A DNA stretch of 64,000 nt from Bacteriovorax sp. Seq25_V. Lineage in GTDB: Bacteria; Bdellovibrionota; Bacteriovoracia; Bacteriovoracales; Bacteriovoracaceae. The stretch is from assembly GCF_000447795.1 (NCBI RefSeq), contig NZ_AUNI01000019.1:186001-250000 (forward strand), in the 5' to 3' direction. The notes beneath the pieces were generated by a model, which saw only the letters and a program-made list of their open reading frames with translations, ran no database searches and was not told the origin of the DNA. Below are positions 25,998 through 33,458 of this stretch, in pieces. How positions within the stretch are numbered: position 1 is the stretch's first letter; each line of letters opens with the position of its first letter. A program made the translations under genes and the position numbers.

Positions 25998-26867
25998 ATG
26001 CGTACAACATTACTTGTTTTACTACTTGCCTTTACTAACTCTGTTATTGCGAAGAATAAAGCAATCTATGGTGAGTTTAATGTTTTTCACACTGAAACCA
26101 GTCAGGATATCTCAATAAGAAAAAATGCTAAGGCCACGGCCCTTGTTGTTAATAAGTTCAGCATTGAGAAGATTACAGATAATTTGTTTGCTATGAATAC
26201 AAAAACACTAGGCCAAAGGGCCCCTCTATGCGAAGGTAATCCATGGAAAGATGAAATTGCACTTGGTTCTTGTTCTAGTTTTCTAATTTCAAAAGATACT
26301 ATCGTAACTGCAGGACACTGTGTTCAAAATGCACAGTGGGATTGTAATCAAAAATCTTTTATTTTTAATGTTGAATCGAAATTTTTCACTTCAACTAAGA
26401 AGCAATACTTTAGAAAGAGTGATGTCTATACTTGCTCAAAAATTCTTGCCCATGAAATTGATGCTGATAGTGGTATCGATCTCGCCGTTATTAAACTTGA
26501 TCGCGAAGTCGAAGGTGTTACACCTTTAAAGTTATCTCGCACAGGTGATGAAAAACTTGGTACCTCGATAACGATGATTGGAAATCCATTAGGCCTATCA
26601 AGTATGACTTCTGAGAATGGAAGAATCAGAGCTTTTGAGGAGAACTTTTACGTGGCCGACCTTGATTCTTTTGCTGGCAATAGTGGTGCCCCGGTATTTA
26701 AAAATGATAGCAATGATGTAATTGGAGTTCTTGTTCGTGGCGAAGAAGATTTCGAATATAACGAAGAAACTGATTGTTTTGAGCAAGTAAAATGTCTCGA
26801 AGGTGAGTGTCGTGGTGAAGACATCGTTAAAGCATCTTCTGTTTTAAAATTAATCGAAAAAATTTAA
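25998..26867 (+). CDS. secreted trypsin-like serine protease (S1 family), copy 1
   Basis: The 289-residue product has a signal peptide (1-18, cleavage after VIA), and CGGAGATT precedes the start. A catalytic triad is present: His107 in VTAGHC, Asp161 in GIDLAVIKLDR, and Ser229 in FAGNSGAPVF. Paired Cys occur around the His motif and near the C-terminus (ETDCFEQVKCLEGECRGED). The mature N-terminus begins KNKAIYGE, like the IYG(T)D openings of other proteases of this group. It is a paralogue of the gene at 27444 with similar length and the same C-terminal Cys pattern. Predicted role: digestion of prey or environmental protein (inference). Confidence 0.9.
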   Translation: MRTTLLVLLLAFTNSVIAKNKAIYGEFNVFHTETSQDISIRKNAKATALVVNKFSIEKITDNLFAMNTKTLGQRAPLCEGNPWKDEIALGSCSSFLISKDTIVTAGHCVQNAQWDCNQKSFIFNVESKFFTSTKKQYFRKSDVYTCSKILAHEIDADSGIDLAVIKLDREVEGVTPLKLSRTGDEKLGTSITMIGNPLGLSSMTSENGRIRAFEENFYVADLDSFAGNSGAPVFKNDSNDVIGVLVRGEEDFEYNEETDCFEQVKCLEGECRGEDIVKASSVLKLIEKI

Positions 26868-26874
26868 TTATCAC

Positions 26875-26904
26875 TTGAATCTATGGTGCTATTGCAATTA
26901 AAAT
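26875..26904 (+). promoter_or_regulatory. promoter placing the transcription start at the start codon
   Basis: TTGAAT (26875-26880), 18 nt, TAAAAT (26899-26904). The ATG at 26911 is 6 nt past the -10 box and no ribosome-binding site exists, which suggests a leaderless transcript. Confidence 0.55.
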
Positions 26905-26910
26905 AGTGCC

Positions 26911-27309
26911 ATGATCGTCCTTGGCCAAATCGTCCTTTTCACACAAAATAAAATGAGACTAACGTCTTTTCTCTCAGATTTATTTGATCTTGAAATTGAT
27001 AATTCACGAGACTCAATCCGACTTGTGAATGAAGACCTTTCTTTTCTTATTATTGAAAGAGAGGAAAAATTAAATAATCAAGGAACTTTGATGTTAGATT
27101 TTTTCGTCTCTTCACTCGATGAGCTGCATCAAATTAAGGATAAGTATCAATTCCTAAATTATCGACAAAATTCATTGAGCACAGATGGTACAGCTTTAGG
27201 CCTTTCTACTCAACCAATAGAAATTAAAGAGGCCGGTGACATGAGCTTCTTCTTTTTTACTGATCCAGATCAGCGTCGCTGGAAAGTCTCCTATCTCGGT
27301 CCTCAATAA
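26911..27309 (+). CDS. glyoxalase/VOC-fold protein
   Basis: The 132-residue cytoplasmic protein has the beta-alpha-beta-beta-beta layout of the vicinal oxygen chelate superfamily. It opens with a strand and helix (IVLFTQNKMRLTSFLSDLFDLEID), then SIRLVNEDLSFLIIE, and closes with MSFFFFTDPDQRRWKVSYLG, which resembles the usual FF-DPDG-x-x-E/K-W ending. The metal-ligand His and Glu of true glyoxalases are not evident, so activity is unknown. It sits between two paralogous secreted proteases with its own promoter. Confidence 0.65.
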   Translation: MIVLGQIVLFTQNKMRLTSFLSDLFDLEIDNSRDSIRLVNEDLSFLIIEREEKLNNQGTLMLDFFVSSLDELHQIKDKYQFLNYRQNSLSTDGTALGLSTQPIEIKEAGDMSFFFFTDPDQRRWKVSYLGPQ

Positions 27310-27349
27310 TCTTTATTATTGCGCACTGCTGTTTCTAAAATAACCTAAT

Positions 27350-27379
27350 CTTACAATTCTGTATGTAAGATATTGTAAG
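27350..27379 (+). promoter_or_regulatory. cluster of CTTACA/TGTAAG half-sites upstream of protease copy 2
   Basis: CTTACAAT (27350-27357) is inverted as ATTGTAAG (27372-27379), with a third half-site TGTAAG at 27364-27369. It is a possible regulator-binding site about 65 nt before the start codon. Confidence 0.35.
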
Positions 27380-27443
27380 TTGTCTAACATTTCTCAAAGT
27401 AGTTTAATGCTTTTGTCAGATTTACATAGCAAAAGGAATATAT

Positions 27444-28328
27444 ATGACAAATTTAGGGAAGATGATTATCGCTTTAACTGTTTTGACTTTTTCAATGCCA
27501 GTAATCGCGATCGATAAAGTTATCTACGGAACAGATGACAGAAGAGACCTTTTCGAAGAAACAAACCCAATGTATCTTGACCTTGCAGCTTCAACTGCAG
27601 CAATGATTGAAAATGGAAAAGTTAGAAGTACTGATGAAGGTTTTGTTGTTGGTGGTACGACACTAGCTGAACGCGGAATTTGTGCTGATGCAAAATTTGC
27701 AGATCAAGCAACAACTGCTAATTGTTCAGGTTTTCTTGTTGGAGATGATCTTCTAGTAACAGCAGGTCACTGTATCAAGACACAATCAGATTGTAATACA
27801 AGCAAATGGGTTTTCGGTTACGGACACCAGACTTCAGATATTACAAGAGATATCAAAGTAACATCTGATGATGTTTACTCATGTGCTTCAATTGTTGAAA
27901 GATCACTTGAGTCTGGTTCAAAAATGGACTTCGCTCTAATTAAGCTTGATAGAAAAGTTGTTGGTCGCCCAGTTCTTAAAGTTAGAACTGAAGGTAAGAT
28001 CGAAGCTGGACAAAAAATTGTTGTTATCGGTCACCCAACAGGTCTTCCAACTAAAGTTGCAGACAACGCGTGGGTAAGAAGCAATTCAAATGATGTTTAC
28101 TTTGTTGCAAATCTTGATACTTTTGGTGGTAACTCTGGTTCAGCAGTATTCAATGCAGACACTGGTGTTGTTGAAGGTATCCTTGTTAGAGGTGAAGCTG
28201 ATTATGTTTACGACTGGAATAAAGGTTGTAGAGTTCCTAAGCAATGTGAAAATGATTCATGTCGCGGAGAAGATGTAACAAGAATTACAAATATTACATC
28301 ACTAATGAAAATCTTAACTTCTAATTAA
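27444..28328 (+). CDS. secreted trypsin-like serine protease (S1 family), copy 2
   Basis: The 294-residue paralogue of the gene at 25998 starts at an ATG with AAAGGAAT upstream. It has a signal peptide (1-23, cleavage after VIA) and a mature start IDKVIYGTDDRRDLFEE. The triad is His109 in VTAGHC, Asp162 in KMDFALIKLDR and Ser231 in GGNSGSAVF. C-terminal Cys are in NKGCRVPKQCENDSCRGED, the same spacing as copy 1. Codons look more biased (highly expressed type) than in copy 1. It ends in a strong terminator. Confidence 0.92.
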   Translation: MTNLGKMIIALTVLTFSMPVIAIDKVIYGTDDRRDLFEETNPMYLDLAASTAAMIENGKVRSTDEGFVVGGTTLAERGICADAKFADQATTANCSGFLVGDDLLVTAGHCIKTQSDCNTSKWVFGYGHQTSDITRDIKVTSDDVYSCASIVERSLESGSKMDFALIKLDRKVVGRPVLKVRTEGKIEAGQKIVVIGHPTGLPTKVADNAWVRSNSNDVYFVANLDTFGGNSGSAVFNADTGVVEGILVRGEADYVYDWNKGCRVPKQCENDSCRGEDVTRITNITSLMKILTSN

Positions 28329-28357
28329 TATAACGGATTACATTTTAAGATCTTAAA

Positions 28358-28384
28358 AAAGGGAGAGTTAATCTCCCTTTTTTT
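28358..28384 (+). terminator. Rho-independent terminator
   Basis: Stem AAAGGGAGA/TCTCCCTTT with a GTTAA loop and a run of seven T, 30 nt after the protease stop codon. Confidence 0.92.
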
Positions 28385-28390
28385 ATTTCA

Positions 28391-28543
28391 AACTGCTCCG
28401 ATTAAATGGGGATGAATTTTCATTTGGCCTAAGAAGATTAGAAGCTTAAGGCCATAAAATCGTAACGGCCTAATAAATTTCGAGATATCAGCCTAAATAT
28501 ACTCAGTGTCTTACAGTTTTATCCCCATTTAACTGGAGCAGTT
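28391..28543. repeat. 153-bp inverted-end repeat element, copy 1
   Basis: The left end AACTGCTCCGATTAAATGGGGAT (23 bp) returns inverted at the right end with 2 mismatches. Two more copies of nearly identical length lie at 37548 and 40904. The interiors show no clear similarity. The right edge supplies two bases of the TAA stop of the HxlR gene. No target-site duplication is visible. Confidence 0.85.
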
Positions 28544-28910
28544 AAATGAGCTTCATTAAATTATCTTCAATCCAATTCGTCAGGCCAATGACCTGCTTTG
28601 AAAGATCAAGGCCTAATTCAGTTAGTGAATATTCAACATAAGGTGGGACCACATCATAAGACTTTCTATTAACTAATTTATCTTCTTCTAGAAGCTTTAA
28701 AGTTTGAGCAAGCATTTTCTCACTTACACCATGAATGGTCTTTCTAAGCTCACTAAAGCGCTTTATTTCACCGTCAGAGAGGGCCAGTAATATAAGTAGA
28801 CCCCATTTACTAGTGATATGCTTTAAAATTTCACGCGAAGGGCACTTGTCAGAGAAGACATCTCCTCGATCAAATTTCTTTTTTACGTCTGCAACTTCCT
28901 GATTTTCCAT
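28542..28910 (-). CDS. HxlR-family winged-helix transcriptional regulator
   Basis: The 122-residue protein has the HxlR hallmark Cys (CPSREILKHITSKWGLLILLAL), the winged helix (ELRKTIHGVSEKMLAQTLKLLEEDKLVNRKSYDVVPPYVEYSLTELG) and a C-terminal dimer helix. HxlR proteins often sense electrophiles or quinones through a conserved Cys. It is divergent from the NmrA-type reductase gene at 29016, which it probably controls. The TAA stop is partly formed by the repeat element, so the original C-terminus may have been altered. Confidence 0.9.
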   Translation of the reverse strand: MENQEVADVKKKFDRGDVFSDKCPSREILKHITSKWGLLILLALSDGEIKRFSELRKTIHGVSEKMLAQTLKLLEEDKLVNRKSYDVVPPYVEYSLTELGLDLSKQVIGLTNWIEDNLMKLI

Positions 28911-28929
28911 GATTCTCTCACTTTTGTTT

Positions 28930-28964
28930 ATACTTACTTTTTGGTGTGTACTTACTAAAAGTAT
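28930..28964. promoter_or_regulatory. candidate HxlR operator
   Basis: TACTTACT occurs twice (28931-28938 and 28949-28956), 18 bp apart, within a larger inverted pattern ATACTT...AAGTAT. It lies between the divergent regulator and reductase genes. Confidence 0.5.
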
Positions 28965-29015
28965 GTTCAGTTGTTAATATAACACAATCAAGCAATATCA
29001 CAAAGGAGTATTGAT

Positions 29016-29873
29016 ATGTACGCTATTACTGGGGCCTCTGGCCAACTTGGAAGACTAGTTATTGAAAAATTATTAGCACAAAACGTTGCTGCAAAAGATA
29101 TTGTGGCCGTTGTAAGAAACCCAGCAAAGGTTAAAGATCTAAGGGAGAAGGGAATCGTAGTTAGAGAAGGTGACTATGAAAGACCGGAGCTTTTGGTACA
29201 GGCATTGGAAGGAGTTTCTAAACTTCTGCTAATTTCATCAAGTGAGGTTGGTAAGAGGTTGCCACAGCACAAGAATGTTATTAAGGCAGCGAAGGAAGCA
29301 AGTGTTCCTTTTATTGCGTATACGAGTATTTTGGCCGCGGATAAATCAACTCTTTCTCTAGCTGCTGAGCATATCGCTACAGAGAAGGAAATCGAGGCCT
29401 CTGGTCTTGAATATATTTTTCTAAGAAATGGTTGGTATACTGAAAACTATACAATGAGTGTGCCAACAGCTCTTGAATATAAAGTTGTTCTTGGAACTCT
29501 AGGAGAGGGGCGAGTGGCAAGTGCAAGTCGCGCCGACTTTGCAGAGGCGGCAGCTGTTGTTCTTACAAGAAGTACAAATGACAAGAAGATATATGAACTG
29601 GCCGGATCAAGTTCTTTTACACTAAATGAATTTGCAAAGGAAATTTCAAAACTTTCTGGAGTTGAAGTTGTGTATAATAATTTAGAGGCCCAAGATTTTT
29701 CGAAGGTTTTAAGCGATGCAGGACTTCCACAAGGACTCGTTGATATCCTTGTCGATTCAGAAATTCAGGCCCGCGATGGATGGCTTAATAGCGATTCAGA
29801 TGATCTTGAAAAGTTAATTGGAAGGCCTACAACAAGTTTAGCAGAATCAATAAAGGATTTGGGTATTCTATGA
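29016..29873 (+). CDS. NAD(P)H quinone reductase-like protein (NmrA-type SDR)
   Basis: The 285-residue protein starts with the atypical SDR nucleotide motif (MYAITGASGQLGRLVIEKLL), followed by VAVVRNPAK and AYTSILAADKS...EKEIEASGLEYIFLRNGWYTENY. This pattern is that of QorB/YtfG, which reduces quinones with NADPH. The start has AAGGAG at good distance. HxlR divergence plus a QorB-like enzyme is a well-known oxidant/quinone-response arrangement. It overlaps the DODA-type gene by 4 bp (ATGA). Confidence 0.88.
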   Translation: MYAITGASGQLGRLVIEKLLAQNVAAKDIVAVVRNPAKVKDLREKGIVVREGDYERPELLVQALEGVSKLLLISSSEVGKRLPQHKNVIKAAKEASVPFIAYTSILAADKSTLSLAAEHIATEKEIEASGLEYIFLRNGWYTENYTMSVPTALEYKVVLGTLGEGRVASASRADFAEAAAVVLTRSTNDKKIYELAGSSSFTLNEFAKEISKLSGVEVVYNNLEAQDFSKVLSDAGLPQGLVDILVDSEIQARDGWLNSDSDDLEKLIGRPTTSLAESIKDLGIL

Positions 29874-30643
29874 TGCCAGCACTTTTTATCGGACATGGCT
29901 CACCAATGAATGCTATTGCCGATAATAGTTATACTAAAATGTTAAATGGACTTGGGAAGAAATTCACTCGTCCAAAATTCATTCTCGTCGTGTCTGCGCA
30001 CTGGCTTACAAATGGAACTTTTATCACGGCGATGAAAAAACCAGAAACCATTCATGACTTTGGTGGTTTTCCACGTGAGCTTTTTGAAGTTCAATATCCT
30101 GCTCCAGGAAGTCCTAGTGTCGCAACGCTTGTGCAGGAAGCTCTTGGCGTTGAGAGTAGGGTCCAATTAGAAGAATCGAAATGGGGGCTTGATCATGGGA
30201 CTTGGTCTGTTCTGCGCCATCTCTATCCCAAAGCTGACATCCCAGTTTTACAATTAAGTATTAATCGCAATATGACCTTACAAGAACACCTTGAGCTTGG
30301 AATTAAGCTTCAAAAAGTTCGTCAGCTTGAAGGACTTATTGTTGGAAGTGGCGATATCGTTCACAATCTGCGAGCTATTAAATGGGAAGAGGATGCGAAG
30401 CCTTTTGAGTGGGCCCTTGAATTTGATAAGCTTGTACAAGAAAAAATTAAAGAAAGAGATTTCAATTTTCTAGTGAATGAATTTTTAGATACAGAAGCGG
30501 GAAGGCTTAGTGTTCCAACTCTCGATCACTATATCCCTCTGCTTTATGTTCTTGGCGCTAGTACTGATGAAGATGAGTTATTTTTTGAATACGAAGAAAT
30601 TCAAAATGGCTCTATTTCGATGACTAGTTTTAGATATGAATAG
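29870..30643 (+). CDS. class III extradiol dioxygenase-like protein (YgiD/DODA type)
   Basis: The 257-residue protein has the metal-binding family pattern: FIGHGSPMNAI near the N-terminus, VVSAHWLT, HDFGGFPRELFEVQYPAPG, LDHGTWSVLRHLYP and VGSGDIVHNLR. These supply the expected His ligands. The family includes E. coli YgiD and 4,5-DOPA dioxygenase, which open catechol rings. Overlap with the quinone-reductase gene suggests a shared job in catechol/quinone detoxification (inference). Two start codons, at 29870 and 29873, are possible. Confidence 0.88.
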   Translation: MMPALFIGHGSPMNAIADNSYTKMLNGLGKKFTRPKFILVVSAHWLTNGTFITAMKKPETIHDFGGFPRELFEVQYPAPGSPSVATLVQEALGVESRVQLEESKWGLDHGTWSVLRHLYPKADIPVLQLSINRNMTLQEHLELGIKLQKVRQLEGLIVGSGDIVHNLRAIKWEEDAKPFEWALEFDKLVQEKIKERDFNFLVNEFLDTEAGRLSVPTLDHYIPLLYVLGASTDEDELFFEYEEIQNGSISMTSFRYE

Positions 30644-30645
30644 AA

Positions 30646-30672
30646 AGTCCCCATGCAAGCATGGGGACTATT
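30646..30672. terminator. hairpin terminator between convergent genes
   Basis: A perfect 11-bp stem AGTCCCCATGC/GCATGGGGACT with a 2-nt AA core. A short T-rich stretch follows on both strands, so it can serve the dioxygenase gene and the convergent pmbA. Confidence 0.75.
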
Positions 30673-30675
30673 TCA

Positions 30676-32007
30676 TTACTTTCCAGCAATCGAAAGTGAA
30701 TTAAAGATAATTGTCGGCATAAAGAAAGTGTAATCTGATGTGTTGTGAAGCTTATCTCCAACAAAGAGAACATCTCCAAGAATCTTGTAGAAGTTCCCGC
30801 TTACTGTTACGTCTTTAAAGTACGAAACAATTTCGCCGTTCTTATAAACGCGTCCACTGACTCCTAGAGAGAACTCACCTGAAATTGAGTTTGTTCCACT
30901 ATGAAGACCTTGAGCATTTGTAATCTCAATATAGTCGATATCTTTAAGCTTCGCTTCGCTATCAGGGCCTGTCTCGATAATGAAGTTAGAAAAAGTTGTT
31001 GATAGAGATGACTTAGGACCTCTCGAAGCACAGAAATTATTTGTCGCTCCGAGTTCACTTGCTGTTGCAGAGTTATGAATAAACGATTTTAAAACTCCAT
31101 TTTCAACGAATGTATTTTTTTGCTTGTTAAAGCCTTCACTGTCAAATGGCATGACGTTAAACCCTTTCTCGTAGAATGGATCGTCAATAAAACTAATTCT
31201 TTCATCAATTACTTTTTGACCAATTTTATCTTTCCAAGGATTGATCTTATCAATAGCGCCTTTCGCACTTAGCATTAGTGCAAATGATCCGAAGATATCT
31301 TGGAAAAGATCAGGAGAAAAACTTACGTTATAATCACCTGTTGGAAGTTGTCCAGCATGTAAGAGGTTCTTTGCAACTTCAATTGATTCGTCAATACAAT
31401 CATCAAAGTCTAGTTCTCTAAAGTCTCTTTTTACACTTCCTTTATAGTGCATTGAATTCTTATCACCGTCTTTTAAAAGTGCTGATGTAAAACATGAGTA
31501 TGTTTTGGCCTGATAGCTACATCTTACACCGAGGCTATTTCCAAGGTGAACTTGAACCGTTCCTTCTGAAACACTATTGTATGGAGCATTTGTTGCAAGC
31601 TTTTCTCTTTTTAGGACTTCATTTTCAAGATAAAGTGCTTTTTCAATCATTTCATCTGGAGTCGGAGAGTGTTCAATATTTGCTTTCGGGTTTTTATCGC
31701 TTAAAGAATTTCCCTTCGCGACAATCCTTTGATGAGGGTCTTCCTTTGAGTACTTTGCATTTTCGAGGGCCTTTTTGATTGTCTCTTTAATCGAGTCGTC
31801 ATCAAGTGCTTCTGTAAAACTTGTTCCTACTTTTCCATTTTGGATAACGCGAATTCCAAGACTGTGAGAATTGGCCTTCTTATATTCTCCTAGTTCTCCC
31901 TTGTCTGCTTTTAGAGAAAATGTGTCTTGCCCAGAAACAATAACGTCACATTCTTTTGCGCCAAGTTCATTGGCGAATTTTATTGTCTTGTCGATGTAAT
32001 TAATCAT
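30676..32007 (-). CDS. pmbA: TldE/PmbA-family metalloprotease subunit
   Basis: The 443-residue protein fits the TldD/PmbA family: an N-terminal helical/beta domain with AKECDVIVSGQDTFSLKADKGEL, a mid-section with APYNSVSEGTVQVHLGNS, and a late GLHSGTNSISGEFSLGVSGRVYKNGEI. PmbA (TldE) lacks the zinc motif and pairs with TldD to cut unfolded peptides; in E. coli it matures microcin B17 and degrades CcdA. It overlaps tldD by 4 bp (start codon within the tldD end), which fits a heterodimer made at equal levels. Confidence 0.9.
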   Translation of the reverse strand: MINYIDKTIKFANELGAKECDVIVSGQDTFSLKADKGELGEYKKANSHSLGIRVIQNGKVGTSFTEALDDDSIKETIKKALENAKYSKEDPHQRIVAKGNSLSDKNPKANIEHSPTPDEMIEKALYLENEVLKREKLATNAPYNSVSEGTVQVHLGNSLGVRCSYQAKTYSCFTSALLKDGDKNSMHYKGSVKRDFRELDFDDCIDESIEVAKNLLHAGQLPTGDYNVSFSPDLFQDIFGSFALMLSAKGAIDKINPWKDKIGQKVIDERISFIDDPFYEKGFNVMPFDSEGFNKQKNTFVENGVLKSFIHNSATASELGATNNFCASRGPKSSLSTTFSNFIIETGPDSEAKLKDIDYIEITNAQGLHSGTNSISGEFSLGVSGRVYKNGEIVSYFKDVTVSGNFYKILGDVLFVGDKLHNTSDYTFFMPTIIFNSLSIAGK

Positions 32008-33389
32008 TTTCCACCTCCAACAAGGATTGAATCAACTTTGATTGCTGGTTGTCCTACAGTTGTATAAACACCACCTGAAACTGATCCACAAACACCTGCT
32101 GCAAAATCAAGATTGTCACCAACCATTGAAATTTGTTTTAAAACTTCTGGTCCAGAACCAATAAGAGTTGCACCTTTTACAGGGATTGTGATTTTTCCAT
32201 TTTCAATCAGGTAACATTCTTGGGCCGCGAAGTTGAACTCTCCAGTTCCTGGACTAACAGATCCTCCACCCATTTGCTTACAGTAAAGACCTTTATCAAC
32301 TGAAGCGATCATATCTTCAAATTTATCTTTACCAGCTTCAATATATGTATTTCTCATGCGTGAAGTTGGTGCGTACTTGTAAGACTCACGACGACCAGAA
32401 CCAGTTCTTTCGTATCCTGTCTTAATTGATCCCATCTTATCAACCATAAAGCTTGTAAGCTTTCCGTCTTTTATAAGTTGTGTTTTTTGTGTTTGCATCC
32501 CTTCATCGTCGATATTAATTGAACCCCAGTAGTTTTCAAGCGTTCCATCGTCAACAGCACTAACACAACTTGATGCAATCATTTCTCCCATCTTGTCGTG
32601 GAAGACTGATGCTTTCTTTGCAACAGAAGTTGTTTCAAGAAGGTGACCACAGGCCTCGTGAAAAATTACTCCACCAAAACCATTATCAATAACAACTGGC
32701 ATATTTCCTGCTGGACATGGTTTTGCTCCAAGCTTTGTTACGGCCTCTGTTACCATCTTTTCTGCAATTCTCTTTGGGTCCATACTAGAGATGAAATTCC
32801 ATCCCATCATCGCGCCTGGCGAATATGCTCCAACGTCTTGAACGTTACCATCGTTTGCGATAACACTTGTTCTTAGACGAATCCAATTTCTTTGGTCTGT
32901 TGTATGAAGTCCTTCTGAATTGAAGATTTCAATATCCTGCATATACATTGAAGCACCGGCAGTGACTTGTGTGATCTTATCTGAAAGGGATCTGGCATGA
33001 GAATCAATCTTGAAGAGGAATGGAATCTTTTCATCAAGACTAATTGATTGAGAAAGGCCACTAATTACTGGGTGTCTATCTTGTGGCTTGATGAAGTTGA
33101 ATTCAGCAAATTCATGAATACGATCTCTAGCGTCTTTTGCACAAAGAGTAGAAACAATTGATGTTAAGCTTTCTTTGTCAGTGCTATTTGTGTATCCGTA
33201 AAGAACTTTTGTCCCAAAGAATAATCTAATCCCAATTCCAAAATTAATTCCCGATGATACGTCATCAACTTTTGAACTTTTGATTGTAAATGATTCGAAG
33301 TTTTGTTTGTCGATGAAAAGTTCGCAAAAATCTGCACCTTTCATCAGAGCATAATCAATCACTGATGATGCGGTTTCTTTGTTTAGCAT
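32004..33389 (-). CDS. tldD: TldD-family zinc metalloprotease subunit
   Basis: The 461-residue protein carries the zinc motif GGVIFHEACGHLLE (HExxxH, the TldD form) near residue 250, and later RMRNTYIEAGKD and MGGGSVSPGTGEFNFAAQECYLIENGKI. It is the catalytic partner of PmbA. The start is supported by GGAGG with 6-nt spacing. That sequence can pair with an upstream stretch (see 33392-33418), so translation may be modulated by the leader. Confidence 0.93.
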   Translation of the reverse strand: MLNKETASSVIDYALMKGADFCELFIDKQNFESFTIKSSKVDDVSSGINFGIGIRLFFGTKVLYGYTNSTDKESLTSIVSTLCAKDARDRIHEFAEFNFIKPQDRHPVISGLSQSISLDEKIPFLFKIDSHARSLSDKITQVTAGASMYMQDIEIFNSEGLHTTDQRNWIRLRTSVIANDGNVQDVGAYSPGAMMGWNFISSMDPKRIAEKMVTEAVTKLGAKPCPAGNMPVVIDNGFGGVIFHEACGHLLETTSVAKKASVFHDKMGEMIASSCVSAVDDGTLENYWGSINIDDEGMQTQKTQLIKDGKLTSFMVDKMGSIKTGYERTGSGRRESYKYAPTSRMRNTYIEAGKDKFEDMIASVDKGLYCKQMGGGSVSPGTGEFNFAAQECYLIENGKITIPVKGATLIGSGPEVLKQISMVGDNLDFAAGVCGSVSGGVYTTVGQPAIKVDSILVGGGK

Positions 33390-33391
33390 AA

Positions 33392-33418
33392 AATACCTCC
33401 AAATATACTGAAGGTATT
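33392..33418 (-). promoter_or_regulatory. leader hairpin that could mask the tldD ribosome-binding site
   Basis: On the minus strand AATACCT (33418-33412) can pair with AGGTATT (33398-33392). The second arm includes the 3' half of the GGAGGT Shine-Dalgarno sequence just before the tldD ATG. Confidence 0.4.
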
Positions 33419-33458
33419 CTATCTTAATTCGGTTTAGACCGAAAGCCTTGGTGCATGA

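Noticed and set aside
28385-28548. Target-site duplications flanking repeat copy 1
   Set aside because: The flanking bases do not match in direct orientation here or at copies 2 and 3; only a loose inverted TTTAA/AAA symmetry is seen at copy 2.
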